Assembly: GCA_028686565.1 (NCBI GenBank)
Contig: JAQUBU010000073.1
Coordinates: 1 to 9,702 of the forward strand
Source: Syntrophomonadaceae bacterium
GTDB taxonomy: Bacteria > Bacillota > Syntrophomonadia > Syntrophomonadales > Syntrophomonadaceae
Direction: 5' to 3'
DNA: 9,702 nt
Shown: positions 1 to 7,513 of the stretch, one piece after another
Numbering within the stretch: position 1 is the first letter of the stretch
How the letters are laid out: every line of letters starts with the position of its first letter
Translations under genes and position numbers: made by a program
Notes under the pieces: model-generated
What the model was told of the DNA's origin: nothing
What the model saw: only the letters and a program-made list of their open reading frames with translations
The model's database searches: none

Positions 1-2
1 TG

Positions 3-770
3 TTGCTTGCCTTGGAAATCATTACTTTGGGCATAAAATTTATGGCGCCCGAAAGCGCGGCGGCAGAAGCGATTACAAAATTCCAAGTAGGAATGGTAGA
101 TACCTTGGGCGATTTCAGAAATCAAATCGTGGGCCTTTTCGACCGCGATGACAAGAAAGCGGAAGAAGAAAAAACTCCGGTAGAAGAAGAACCCGAAGAG
201 CCTGAGCAGACCCAAGAAGAAGAAAAGCCCGTGGTGATTGACACCACTCCCGCTAAAGACAAAGCGGTCTTGATTGAAGAGGCAAAAGCGAGCAACAATA
301 ATATCTCTTCGGTGACGGCAAACCCTGATTTAGCCTATGTGAGCGGCAAAGATTATGGCAGCTCTGCAATCAACAATTCCGTTCCTTTGACCGAAAATGT
401 CTGGCGTGAGGATGCAAAAGGTAACTCGGTGCTTTATGATCAGGAAATCGTCAGGACTCTAATTGCTTTTGATTCCGGCTGGATTGATTACGTCAACGGC
501 GGAAGCGACAGTGTCATCGACCTCACAAAAGAGGGCAGCCGTGCGTATCGCAGCGCCAGCAGCTATTCAAAAGTCGGAAAGATCAACGAGACCTTCGATG
601 CTCTTGAAATCGGAGAAATCCGAAAAGGCGGCGACGGTTATTATGCTTGGGTATTTGAAAAAATAACAAAGACAGAAGCCGGCAGGACAAGCAGCGCAAG
701 CTATCATTGGATTTATTATCTTGAACCGATCGGAAATGAAATGAAGATCGTCGATTACATCAAGTATTAA
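3..770 (+). CDS. Probable surface-exposed protein with acidic spacer and TcaA-like NTF2-fold C-terminal domain (5' end missing)
   Basis: The reading frame is open to the left edge. The first in-frame TTG (position 3) and ATG (position 42) have no visible ribosome binding site, so the true start lies upstream and at least 255 residues are seen. The first visible residues are hydrophobic and could be the end of a membrane helix. Residues about 48-76 are dominated by Glu, Pro and Lys, a flexible acidic spacer. From about residue 105 a compact domain follows, with motifs such as SGWIDYVN (about 158-165), FDALEIGEIRKGG and a closing WIYYLEP...MKIVDYIKY. This pattern (Y/N-rich helix, then strands ending in 'kIvdy') resembles the NTF2-like domain at the end of TcaA and related Firmicutes envelope proteins; that is recalled similarity, not a search result. 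It ends 58 bases before the carboxykinase gene with no terminator between. Role unknown; an extracytoplasmic location is inferred. Confidence 0.5.
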   Translation: MLALEIITLGIKFMAPESAAAEAITKFQVGMVDTLGDFRNQIVGLFDRDDKKAEEEKTPVEEEPEEPEQTQEEEKPVVIDTTPAKDKAVLIEEAKASNNNISSVTANPDLAYVSGKDYGSSAINNSVPLTENVWREDAKGNSVLYDQEIVRTLIAFDSGWIDYVNGGSDSVIDLTKEGSRAYRSASSYSKVGKINETFDALEIGEIRKGGDGYYAWVFEKITKTEAGRTSSASYHWIYYLEPIGNEMKIVDYIKY

Positions 771-816
771 CGGGCTGAAATCGAAGCGCAAGAAGAAAGA
801 CAATGGGGAATGACCC

Positions 817-822
817 GGGAGG
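817..822 (+). promoter_or_regulatory. Ribosome binding site fixing the GTG start of the carboxykinase gene
   Basis: GGGAGG lies 6 bases upstream of GTG at 829. It supports this non-ATG start; the next in-frame ATG (the M of AFSM) has no comparable site and would remove N-terminal sequence. Confidence 0.8.
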
Positions 823-828
823 CAACAA

Positions 829-2472
829 GTGTCTACAAACGCAAAATTCGCCAAAGAGGAGATTGGACGCGGCAACATCGCGTTCTCCATGTCGAGAACG
901 ACCATCGAAACCGCATTCTACGGGAATAACGTAAAAAAAATCACGGATCTGAAAACGGCTTACGAAATAGCAAAAGCCTCGGCGGGTACCATCGCCTTGG
1001 ACATGCCGGTTTTTGAACCTGAAAAAATAGGTCTTCCCAAAGATGCTCAAATTTTGCTCTTTAACGATGGCGAAACCGTCGGAAGATTTGCCGGAGCCAG
1101 AATTATACTTGGCGAAAAAGGAGTCATTGAAGCCGATATCGCAGCGCTTCTTCGCGAAGCGGTATTCAAGACCCGCTACAAAACGATGTATCATACCCAA
1201 GCTTACATCGGGCTTGATCCGGATTTCATGGTAAAAGCGAATCTGCTGATTCCGGAGACCTATGAAAACACAATGTATAATTGGTTGTTGAATTTTCAAT
1301 ATATGAATGACACTTATGATCAGATGTATGCCGCTTCAAAAAAAATCGGCAAGGAACCTGATCTGTACATTCTCTCCGACCCTGATTGGAAAGATGCCAG
1401 ATATCCAAACGGCTTGGCTTATTTCGATCCCGAACATAATTGCGCTTGCCTGCTTGGATTGCGTTATTTTGGGGAACATAAGAAAGGTACGCTGACGGTT
1501 GCTTGGGGAGTTGCAAACCGCAACGGTTACGCTTCCTGCCATGGCGGGCTAAAACGCATGGTCAGAAAAGACGGGAAACGGCACGTGATAGGCGTCTTCG
1601 GGCTTTCGGGTTCGGGAAAATCTACCCTCACTCATGCGAAGCACGACGGGAAATACGAGGTGACTGTCCTTCATGATGATGCCTATATCATTTCCATGGA
1701 AAACGGATCGACCGTTGCACTTGAACCATCTTATTTTGACAAAACACAGGATTACCCGCTGCTTTCTCCCGACAACAAGTTTCTTGTCACCATACAAAAC
1801 TGTGGGGCGACCATCGAGAGCGATGGGAAACTGGTTCCCGTCACAGAAGATATCCGCAACGGCAATGGCCGTGCAATTAAATCAAAACTTTGGGCGGCAA
1901 ATCGCGTGGACAAGATGGAAGAGCACATTGATTCCATCGTTTGGCTCATGCAAGACCATTCTCTGCCGCCGGTCATAAAAATAAGCGATCCGAAGTTAGC
2001 CGCAGCGATGGGGGCCTGTCTCGCAACAAAAAGAACAACCGCAGAAAAGATACTGCAAAATGTCGATCGAGATGCCTTGGTCTTTGAGCCCTATGCCAAT
2101 CCTTTTCGGACCTATGTACTTGAACAGGATTATGACAAATTCAAAGGCTTGTTCGAAAAAGGGGTCTGCTGTTATATCGTGAATACCGGATATTTCTTGG
2201 ATAAAAAGATTCCCAAAGAAGTTACGATTGGAATCCTCGAGCAGATTGTCGATGAAACAGCAGAGTTTGTTGCCTTTGGAACTGTTCCGGGGATGATGAC
2301 AATCGACATTGAGGGATTTTTACCGAATTTCAGGGATCAGGATTATCTGCACTTGCTTCAAAACGGCTTTGAAAACAGAATGAAGTATTTGCAGTCACTA
2401 AAGGAGGCCAAAGGGGGCAGGGATAAACTCCCTGAAGAAGCCATCACAGCATTGAGTAAGTTAATTAAGTAG
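829..2472 (+). CDS. pckA: Phosphoenolpyruvate carboxykinase (ATP), divergent
   Basis: A 547-residue protein, close to the usual ~540 of ATP-dependent PEP carboxykinases, which interconvert oxaloacetate + ATP and phosphoenolpyruvate + CO2 + ADP in the cytoplasm. It shows the PEPCK P-loop GLSGSGKST (258-266), the second kinase motif HDDAY with D283-D284, and a YFGEHKKG block with Y213 and K219, then H238 in ASCHGG. By eye alignment to E. coli PckA (numbers from memory) these match Y207, K213, H232, S250-T255 and D268-D269. E299 (E297), R348 (R333), T466 (T455) and probably R86 in GRFAGAR (R65 in GRSPKDK) also match, while R449 is replaced by K460. Outside these points identity is low, and the hallmark SPKDK is absent. 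The GTG start is set by its GGGAGG site. The UPF0182 gene follows after 13 bases, so the two are probably cotranscribed; no promoter is clear upstream. A PEPCK-fold kinase with another substrate is the main alternative. Confidence 0.8.
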   Translation: MSTNAKFAKEEIGRGNIAFSMSRTTIETAFYGNNVKKITDLKTAYEIAKASAGTIALDMPVFEPEKIGLPKDAQILLFNDGETVGRFAGARIILGEKGVIEADIAALLREAVFKTRYKTMYHTQAYIGLDPDFMVKANLLIPETYENTMYNWLLNFQYMNDTYDQMYAASKKIGKEPDLYILSDPDWKDARYPNGLAYFDPEHNCACLLGLRYFGEHKKGTLTVAWGVANRNGYASCHGGLKRMVRKDGKRHVIGVFGLSGSGKSTLTHAKHDGKYEVTVLHDDAYIISMENGSTVALEPSYFDKTQDYPLLSPDNKFLVTIQNCGATIESDGKLVPVTEDIRNGNGRAIKSKLWAANRVDKMEEHIDSIVWLMQDHSLPPVIKISDPKLAAAMGACLATKRTTAEKILQNVDRDALVFEPYANPFRTYVLEQDYDKFKGLFEKGVCCYIVNTGYFLDKKIPKEVTIGILEQIVDETAEFVAFGTVPGMMTIDIEGFLPNFRDQDYLHLLQNGFENRMKYLQSLKEAKGGRDKLPEEAITALSKLIK

Positions 2473-2483
2473 AAGGGGTGATC
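2473..2483 (+). promoter_or_regulatory. Ribosome binding site deciding the TTG start of the UPF0182 gene
   Basis: AAGGGGTGATC matches 9 of 11 positions of the full anti-Shine-Dalgarno complement AGGAGGTGATC. Its GGGG core ends 7 bases before TTG at 2486. It begins right after the carboxykinase stop codon (2470-2472), consistent with translation within one transcript. Confidence 0.8.
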
Positions 2484-2485
2484 TT

Positions 2486-5428
2486 TTGAAAAAGACGAAA
2501 AAAGGATTAATTGCACTAATTGTAACATTGGTGGTTCTGTTTGGGATCGCGGCGACGTTCTTCGGTTACATAACCGATTTTCTTTGGTTCCGCGAGCTTG
2601 GATACACCAGCGTGTTCTTTAAGCAGCTGTTCACGCAGATGAAACTGGGGATACCGACGTTTGCAGTCATCACACTGCTGTCGTTCTTGTATCTCATGGG
2701 TCTAAAAAGAGGATATTACAAACGCATCGAGACGGTCGATACCGTTGCAGTAAAAGAAGGAACGCTCAACCGGATGGCACTTTTAATTAGCGCCGTCTTT
2801 GGTGTGCTTGTGACCCTGTCCACGGTGACCGGCCTTTGGTTTGAGATTCTCAAGTTCATGGAAAGTACGGACTTTGGGATCAAAGATCCTATCTTCAATA
2901 TGGATGTTTCTTTTTACATCTTTAAATTAGAATTCCTGACGCAAATCAATCATATCCTTATTGGAATCATTGTTGCGTTTGCAATCGTTACCCTGTTGTT
3001 CTACTTGATTCTGCTTTCGATGCGAAGACCACAGGTCTTTGAGTACAAAGCAGATAGCACAGAATATCGGGAAACTCCTCATGCAAACAGTACCATGGGT
3101 GATGGATTTAAAGCATTCGGAGATGCGGTCAACGATGCCTTCGGCGGCAAATTCAAGATGCCGAGCGGCGGACCCGGGTTTGGCGGCGGCGGAGCGAAAA
3201 AACAACTCGATAAAGATAACCTATCCCAGTTGCTTGGAATCGCATCAAAACAAATTCAAGTCCTTGGCGTTATCTTCTTCCTCATGGTGGCAGTGAACTT
3301 CTGGCTCAAACAGTATTCTTTAATGTATACACAAAGCGGAGTTCTTTATGGCGCAAGTTATACAGATATCAATGTTACCCTTTGGGTCTACCGGGCTTTA
3401 ATCGGGCTGGCCATTATTGGAGCGGTGACTTTTGTTGTTGCCTTCCAAAAACGTGGAATCAAACTTGGATTGGCAATTCCTGTGCTGATGATTGTTGTTT
3501 CGATCGCAGGCAGCGGCGCCGCTACCGCAGTACAAAGCCTCATCGTTTCGCCTGATGAAATCAGCAAAGAGTCAGTTTACCTCGAAAATAACATCAAATT
3601 CACGCAGTATGCTTACGACTTGCAGGATATCAAGACCAAAGAACTTGCGGCAACAAACACTTTGACGAAGCAAGATATCTTGAATAATATGGACACCATA
3701 TCAAATATTCGTATTAACGACTTTGAACCTGCCGAAAAATTCTACAATCAGGCACAAAGTATCAGAACCTATTACCTGTTTAACGACGTCGATGTGGATC
3801 GATACATGATCAACGGCGAATACAGCCAGACCTTCCTTTCGGCGAGAGAAATCGACGAAACGAAAATTGAGGCACAGCCTTGGCTTTCAAAACATCTCAA
3901 GTATACTCACGGTTACGGTATTACTCTTTCGCGTGTCGACAAGGTAACGGAGAGCGGACAGCCGGATCTTTTAATCGAGAGCATTCCGCCGATTTCTGAC
4001 GTAGAAGAGATAACTGTTGAGCGCCCGGAAATTTATTTCGGGGAGCAAACCAAAAATTACATTATTACCAATACCGATGAAAAAGAATTTGACTATCCAA
4101 GCGGCGACAAAAACGTCTATGCGACCTACGAAGGCGATGCCGGAATCCATTTGAACCTGTTCAACCGTGCGCTTTTTGCACTGCGCGAGCAAAGTTTGAA
4201 GATTTTAGTCTCAAACAACATCAGCAGCGATTCGAAAATCATCATCAATCGTAACATCAAGGACAGAGTCGAAAAAATTGCTCCGTTCTTAAGCTACGAT
4301 GCGGATCCCTATATCGTTACCGTTGAAGGCAAATTATACTGGATGATGGATGCGTATACCTACAGCACCTACTATCCGTATTCCGAACCGTTCAGCAAGG
4401 ACAGCAATGTCAATTACATCAGAAATTCAGTCAAAGTTGTCATTGATGCCTATAATGGCGACACGAGCTTCTACCTCGTTGATGATTCGGATCCGATTGC
4501 CAATACCTTGGCCAAAATTTATCCGAAGCTCATCAAGCCTTTTGAACAAATGCCCGAAGCCTTGAAAGCGCACATTCGTTATCCGAACATGCTCTTCCAG
4601 ATTCAGGCCGGCATTTACACGAAATATCATATGAATGACGTCGAAGTGTTCTATCAGTCTGAAGACCGTTGGGAAATTTCCCAAGAGATCTATGGAATGG
4701 AACAACAGGCGATGACACCGAACTACTACATCATGAAGCTGCCCGGAGAATCGGAAGTAGAGTTTATCAACTCGATTCCCTACACGCCTTCGGGAAAGAA
4801 AAACATGATGGCCTTGCTGGTTGCGAGAAATGACGGGGCAAACTATGGCGATTTGATATTATATCAACTGCCAAAATCTAAAATCGTTTACGGCCCGCTA
4901 CAAATCGAGGGCTTTATCGATCAGGACACCAACATTTCGAAGGAATTCAGCCTTTGGAGTTCTGCTGGTTCAAGCTATACCAGAGGAAACATGTTTGTCA
5001 TTCCAATCGAAGATTCGCTCGTTTATGTCGAACCAATCTATCTTGAAGCAACAAACAGCAGTCTTCCGGAAGTGAAGAGAGTCGTGATTTACTATAATGA
5101 CAAAATCGCGTATGAACCGACCTTGGCACAGGCACTTGACACGATGTTCGGCGACGGTTCCGGAAAACCGCTAGATAGCGGCGAAGGAAGTTCCGAAGAT
5201 ACGGAAGGACAGCCCGAAGAAATTCAAACGACGGATGCTCTCATCCGAAATGCAGTCGCAGCATATAACAATGCTGTCACTGCCCAAAAAGAGGGAGACT
5301 GGGCGGCTTATGGCAAGTACCTCGAGCAGCTCGACAGCTATCTTACCCAGCTGCAAGTAGGAAATGATGCGGCAAATACCGTCGCAGAAAATGAAGCGGC
5401 CGCCGAAGCAGAAGCCGCCGCCGAATAA
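2486..5428 (+). CDS. UPF0182 family polytopic membrane protein
   Basis: A 980-residue integral membrane protein of the UPF0182/COG1615 family, whose biochemical role is unknown. Seven hydrophobic helices fit residues about 8-30, 55-73, 97-119, 153-179, 252-274, 299-320 and 326-349, followed by a large domain presumably outside the membrane. Family hallmarks are visible: LWFRELGY after helix 1, ENNIKFTQYAY (367-377), FNDVDVDRY (432-440), YTHGYGITLS (473-482), and further on RPEIYFGE and EFDYPSGD. Between helices 4 and 5 lies a polar loop with a Gly-rich patch (P226-G236). After about residue 886 comes a Gly/Ser/Glu linker, then a helix pair with EGDWAAYGKYLEQL, typical of UPF0182 C-termini, and a final Ala/Glu repeat tail. 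TTG is chosen as start because of its strong ribosome binding site and because it gives the expected basic MKKTKK lead into helix 1. Family assignment is secure; function is not. Confidence 0.95.
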   Translation: MKKTKKGLIALIVTLVVLFGIAATFFGYITDFLWFRELGYTSVFFKQLFTQMKLGIPTFAVITLLSFLYLMGLKRGYYKRIETVDTVAVKEGTLNRMALLISAVFGVLVTLSTVTGLWFEILKFMESTDFGIKDPIFNMDVSFYIFKLEFLTQINHILIGIIVAFAIVTLLFYLILLSMRRPQVFEYKADSTEYRETPHANSTMGDGFKAFGDAVNDAFGGKFKMPSGGPGFGGGGAKKQLDKDNLSQLLGIASKQIQVLGVIFFLMVAVNFWLKQYSLMYTQSGVLYGASYTDINVTLWVYRALIGLAIIGAVTFVVAFQKRGIKLGLAIPVLMIVVSIAGSGAATAVQSLIVSPDEISKESVYLENNIKFTQYAYDLQDIKTKELAATNTLTKQDILNNMDTISNIRINDFEPAEKFYNQAQSIRTYYLFNDVDVDRYMINGEYSQTFLSAREIDETKIEAQPWLSKHLKYTHGYGITLSRVDKVTESGQPDLLIESIPPISDVEEITVERPEIYFGEQTKNYIITNTDEKEFDYPSGDKNVYATYEGDAGIHLNLFNRALFALREQSLKILVSNNISSDSKIIINRNIKDRVEKIAPFLSYDADPYIVTVEGKLYWMMDAYTYSTYYPYSEPFSKDSNVNYIRNSVKVVIDAYNGDTSFYLVDDSDPIANTLAKIYPKLIKPFEQMPEALKAHIRYPNMLFQIQAGIYTKYHMNDVEVFYQSEDRWEISQEIYGMEQQAMTPNYYIMKLPGESEVEFINSIPYTPSGKKNMMALLVARNDGANYGDLILYQLPKSKIVYGPLQIEGFIDQDTNISKEFSLWSSAGSSYTRGNMFVIPIEDSLVYVEPIYLEATNSSLPEVKRVVIYYNDKIAYEPTLAQALDTMFGDGSGKPLDSGEGSSEDTEGQPEEIQTTDALIRNAVAAYNNAVTAQKEGDWAAYGKYLEQLDSYLTQLQVGNDAANTVAENEAAAEAEAAAE
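5396..5425 (+). repeat. Low-complexity GCC/GAA codon repeat encoding an Ala/Glu tail
   Basis: The last ten codons of the UPF0182 gene alternate Ala (GCG/GCC) and Glu/Gln-like GAA triplets, giving a tail of the form EAAAEAEAAAE. It is a compositionally simple end of the kind that changes length by slippage; no separate function is evident. Confidence 0.6.
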
Positions 5429-5458
5429 GCAGAGCGTACTCTTGGTTCTATCTATTTG

Positions 5459-5491
5459 ACAGCAGGCAAGCAAACGCTTGTCTGCTGTTTT
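5459..5491 (+). terminator. Rho-independent terminator after the UPF0182 gene
   Basis: Arms 5459-5471 (ACAGCAGGCAAGC) and 5476-5488 (GCTTGTCTGCTGT) pair over 13 positions with a single G-U wobble around an AAAC loop, and a short TTTT run follows. It starts 30 bases after the UPF0182 stop and precedes the next promoter, separating the two transcription units. The T-run is short, so termination may be incomplete. Confidence 0.85.
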
Positions 5492-5511
5492 ATAATTCCG
5501 GCAAAAAAAAC

Positions 5512-5541
5512 GTGACAAAAAGACCGAAAAAAAGATATAAT
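5512..5541 (+). promoter_or_regulatory. Sigma-A type promoter for the glutamine synthetase-serS operon
   Basis: A perfect -10 TATAAT (5536-5541) lies 18 bases downstream of GTGACA (5512-5517), five of six matches to TTGACA. The spacer is A-rich. Transcription would begin near 5548, leaving a leader of about 39 bases before the ATG at 5587: too short for a T-box or typical riboswitch. The ribosome binding site AGGAGG is at 5573-5578, 8 bases before the ATG. Confidence 0.8.
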
Positions 5542-5586
5542 AGTGTGTTAGATTACTCAGCAGTATTTTGAAAGGAGGCAGGACTT

Positions 5587-7494
5587 ATGGATCTGAATCG
5601 GATGCTTTTTACCGTACCGAAAGAATCGATTACGCGCACAGAGTTGACTGCGTTATTGAAATCTCATCCCGAAGTAAAATTTGTGTCGTTAGTCGGAATC
5701 GATATTGGCGGACATGACACCGACGAAAAAATCCCCGTAGAATTGTTTTTAAAAGATATGGAGCAGTTTTTCCAGCAAGGCGTACAAACGGATGGGTCAA
5801 GTGTTGTTCTGCCAAAGATCACTGCGTTAAATAATGCAAAAGTAGATATCATTCCTGACCGTGAGGTCAACTGGTTTGTTGATTATAATTTTGAACACCT
5901 TTGTTCCGATTGCGGGCTTCCCATCGGGACACTTAGAATCCCTTCTTTTTTGAGGCACAATGAAACAAACGAAGTCGGCTCTCGGGTGCTTTTGCGAAAT
6001 GCGATTGAGACTTTTCGCGCCGACGTCCTTCAACTAATCAAAGATAATCCTTATGTTCTCGAATATACGGAAATTGAAACGGTTGACGACATTGATAAAA
6101 TAGTCATGACAGGAGCGACCGAACTTGAGTTTTGGGTCAAAACCCCCGAAGACAGAGCAGATAGAGAGCAGCTTTCGACCTCCCAGGAGTTAAAAGAGCA
6201 GTATTGGCAACGCACCAGAGGCCCTGTACGCTCAGCCCTCGAAAAAACTCTGCTTATTCTCGAACAATATGGCTTCGGAGTCGAAATGGGACACAAAGAA
6301 GTCGGTGGAATCAAAGCAAAACTTGGAAGTTCCGGCAAGTACGATCACATCATGGAACAGCTTGAAATCGATTGGAAATTTAGCACCTTGATGCAGGCGG
6401 CCGACAATGAACTTCAAATTCGCTACGTTGTCAAAGACGTATTTCGTGAATATGGCTTAGACGTTAATTTCATGGCAAAACCAATCGAACGGGTAGCCGG
6501 AAACGGAGAGCATACCCACATGGGAGTTGCCGCCAAGCTGAAAAACGGCAAAACGGTAAACCTTTTTGCACCCAAAAATATGAAAAAAGATTTCATGACG
6601 CCAATTGGTTTTGGCGCAATGATGGGAATCCTAAAGAATTATGAAATTATGAATCCCTTTATCTCGTCGACAAATGATGCGCTGAACAGATTGAAACCCG
6701 GTTTTGAGGCGCCGATTTGTATCGTCACTTCTCTTGGAATTGATGCGAAGAATCCTTCTCGAAACCGAACGGTCTTGATTGGGCTCATCCGCGACGAAAA
6801 GAATCCGTTGAGCACGAGATTTGAATTGCGTTCCCCTTGCCCCAAAAACAACACCTATTTGATTATTGCCACCGCTTATTTGGCGATGCTCGACGGAATC
6901 AAAGCGGTATTGGAAGCGCATAAAACACCGGAAGAACTCGAAGCAATCTTGTCCAAACAGTATGGCGAGGAAGCCTTCTATCTTGAAAAGGATAGAGCTT
7001 ACCGCAGTGAAGAAGACGTATACCAAGCCTATTCGGAAGAGGAAAGAAACCGCTATTTTGGAAAAGCTCCCGCTACCGTATGGGAAAGTGTCCAAGGCTT
7101 TGCTTTATGCCCCGACAAGTTGGAAGTGCTAAAGAAAAATGCGATATTTGATGAGCTCACCATAGAATCGTATCGCGAAGCAATCCTCGCACAATGGGCG
7201 ATGGAACTTCACAATCGAATCATTCCGAACACAATGGATCTCGTCAGAGAATGCAAAAAACGTCATTCCGATAATGACTGTACCGATTTAGACCATGCAA
7301 ATTGGAGCGAGATTGATCGACTGAGAACCTACCTGGGGCAGGATGAGATCATCAACAAGTCTCTTTTGACGCGAATCAAAATCGCGCTTGACGAAAACAG
7401 ATATCAGGATGCATCGGATATGCAACTTGAAATGCAGACTTGCGTTGCAAAGATGTTCGACACTTATATTGAGTATAAAAAGAACCTATTTTAA
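5587..7494 (+). CDS. glnA: Glutamine synthetase, long form with C-terminal extension
   Basis: A 635-residue glutamine synthetase family protein (glutamate + NH3 + ATP to glutamine), much longer than the ~440-470 of ordinary type I enzymes. The N-terminal beta-grasp part carries TDGSS (68-72). The catalytic part has ELEF with E179 and E181, then HKEVGG with E238, LEID with E260, NGEHTHMG with H309 and H311, KPGFEAP with E374, SRNR (391-394) and RFELRSP with E413 and R415. By eye these supply all metal ligands and the ammonium-site Glu of type I enzymes, so it should be active. E238 and E260 are about 14 residues further apart than the classical pair, implying an inserted loop. Residues about 446-635 form a largely helical, charged extension ending in YKKNLF. 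I recall similar long synthetases in Clostridia, so this is probably a known subfamily. No adenylylation Tyr loop is apparent. It is first in an operon; serS follows closely. The symbol is given on family grounds; another acceptor amine cannot be excluded. Confidence 0.9.
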   Translation: MDLNRMLFTVPKESITRTELTALLKSHPEVKFVSLVGIDIGGHDTDEKIPVELFLKDMEQFFQQGVQTDGSSVVLPKITALNNAKVDIIPDREVNWFVDYNFEHLCSDCGLPIGTLRIPSFLRHNETNEVGSRVLLRNAIETFRADVLQLIKDNPYVLEYTEIETVDDIDKIVMTGATELEFWVKTPEDRADREQLSTSQELKEQYWQRTRGPVRSALEKTLLILEQYGFGVEMGHKEVGGIKAKLGSSGKYDHIMEQLEIDWKFSTLMQAADNELQIRYVVKDVFREYGLDVNFMAKPIERVAGNGEHTHMGVAAKLKNGKTVNLFAPKNMKKDFMTPIGFGAMMGILKNYEIMNPFISSTNDALNRLKPGFEAPICIVTSLGIDAKNPSRNRTVLIGLIRDEKNPLSTRFELRSPCPKNNTYLIIATAYLAMLDGIKAVLEAHKTPEELEAILSKQYGEEAFYLEKDRAYRSEEDVYQAYSEEERNRYFGKAPATVWESVQGFALCPDKLEVLKKNAIFDELTIESYREAILAQWAMELHNRIIPNTMDLVRECKKRHSDNDCTDLDHANWSEIDRLRTYLGQDEIINKSLLTRIKIALDENRYQDASDMQLEMQTCVAKMFDTYIEYKKNLF

Positions 7495-7497
7495 ATA

Positions 7498-7504
7498 AAA
7501 GGAG
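7498..7504 (+). promoter_or_regulatory. Ribosome binding site deciding the serS start
   Basis: AAAGGAG directly abuts an ATG at 7505 (no spacing) but sits 9 bases before the ATG at 7514. The second ATG is therefore the start, giving the family-typical MLDIKRIRE beginning. Confidence 0.8.
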
Positions 7505-7513
7505 ATGTTAGGT

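Noticed and set aside
680..720. Possible promoter for the carboxykinase at the end of the preceding gene (TATTAT-like element)
   Set aside because: There is no acceptable -35 at correct spacing, and AT-rich hexamers are common by chance in coding sequence.
814..819. CCCGGG palindrome upstream of the carboxykinase start
   Set aside because: It is only 6 bases, with no flanking stem extension and overlapping the ribosome binding site; it fits no terminator or operator.
760..1299. Antisense open frame (179 codons) across the carboxykinase start
   Set aside because: Its sequence has no recognisable motifs, and the + strand frame carries conserved PEPCK residues.
5546..5562. TGTTA-N7-CAGCA overlapping the presumed transcription start, similar to the GlnR/TnrA box TGTNA-N7-TNACA
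   Set aside because: The right half-site has two mismatches at defined positions and there is no second copy, so a nitrogen-regulator operator cannot be supported by sequence alone.
5429..5586. Possible riboswitch, T-box or tRNA in the only sizeable intergenic region
   Set aside because: The 158 bases are accounted for by the terminator, the promoter and a leader of about 39 bases; no T-box sequence, specifier stem or tRNA-like fold is visible.
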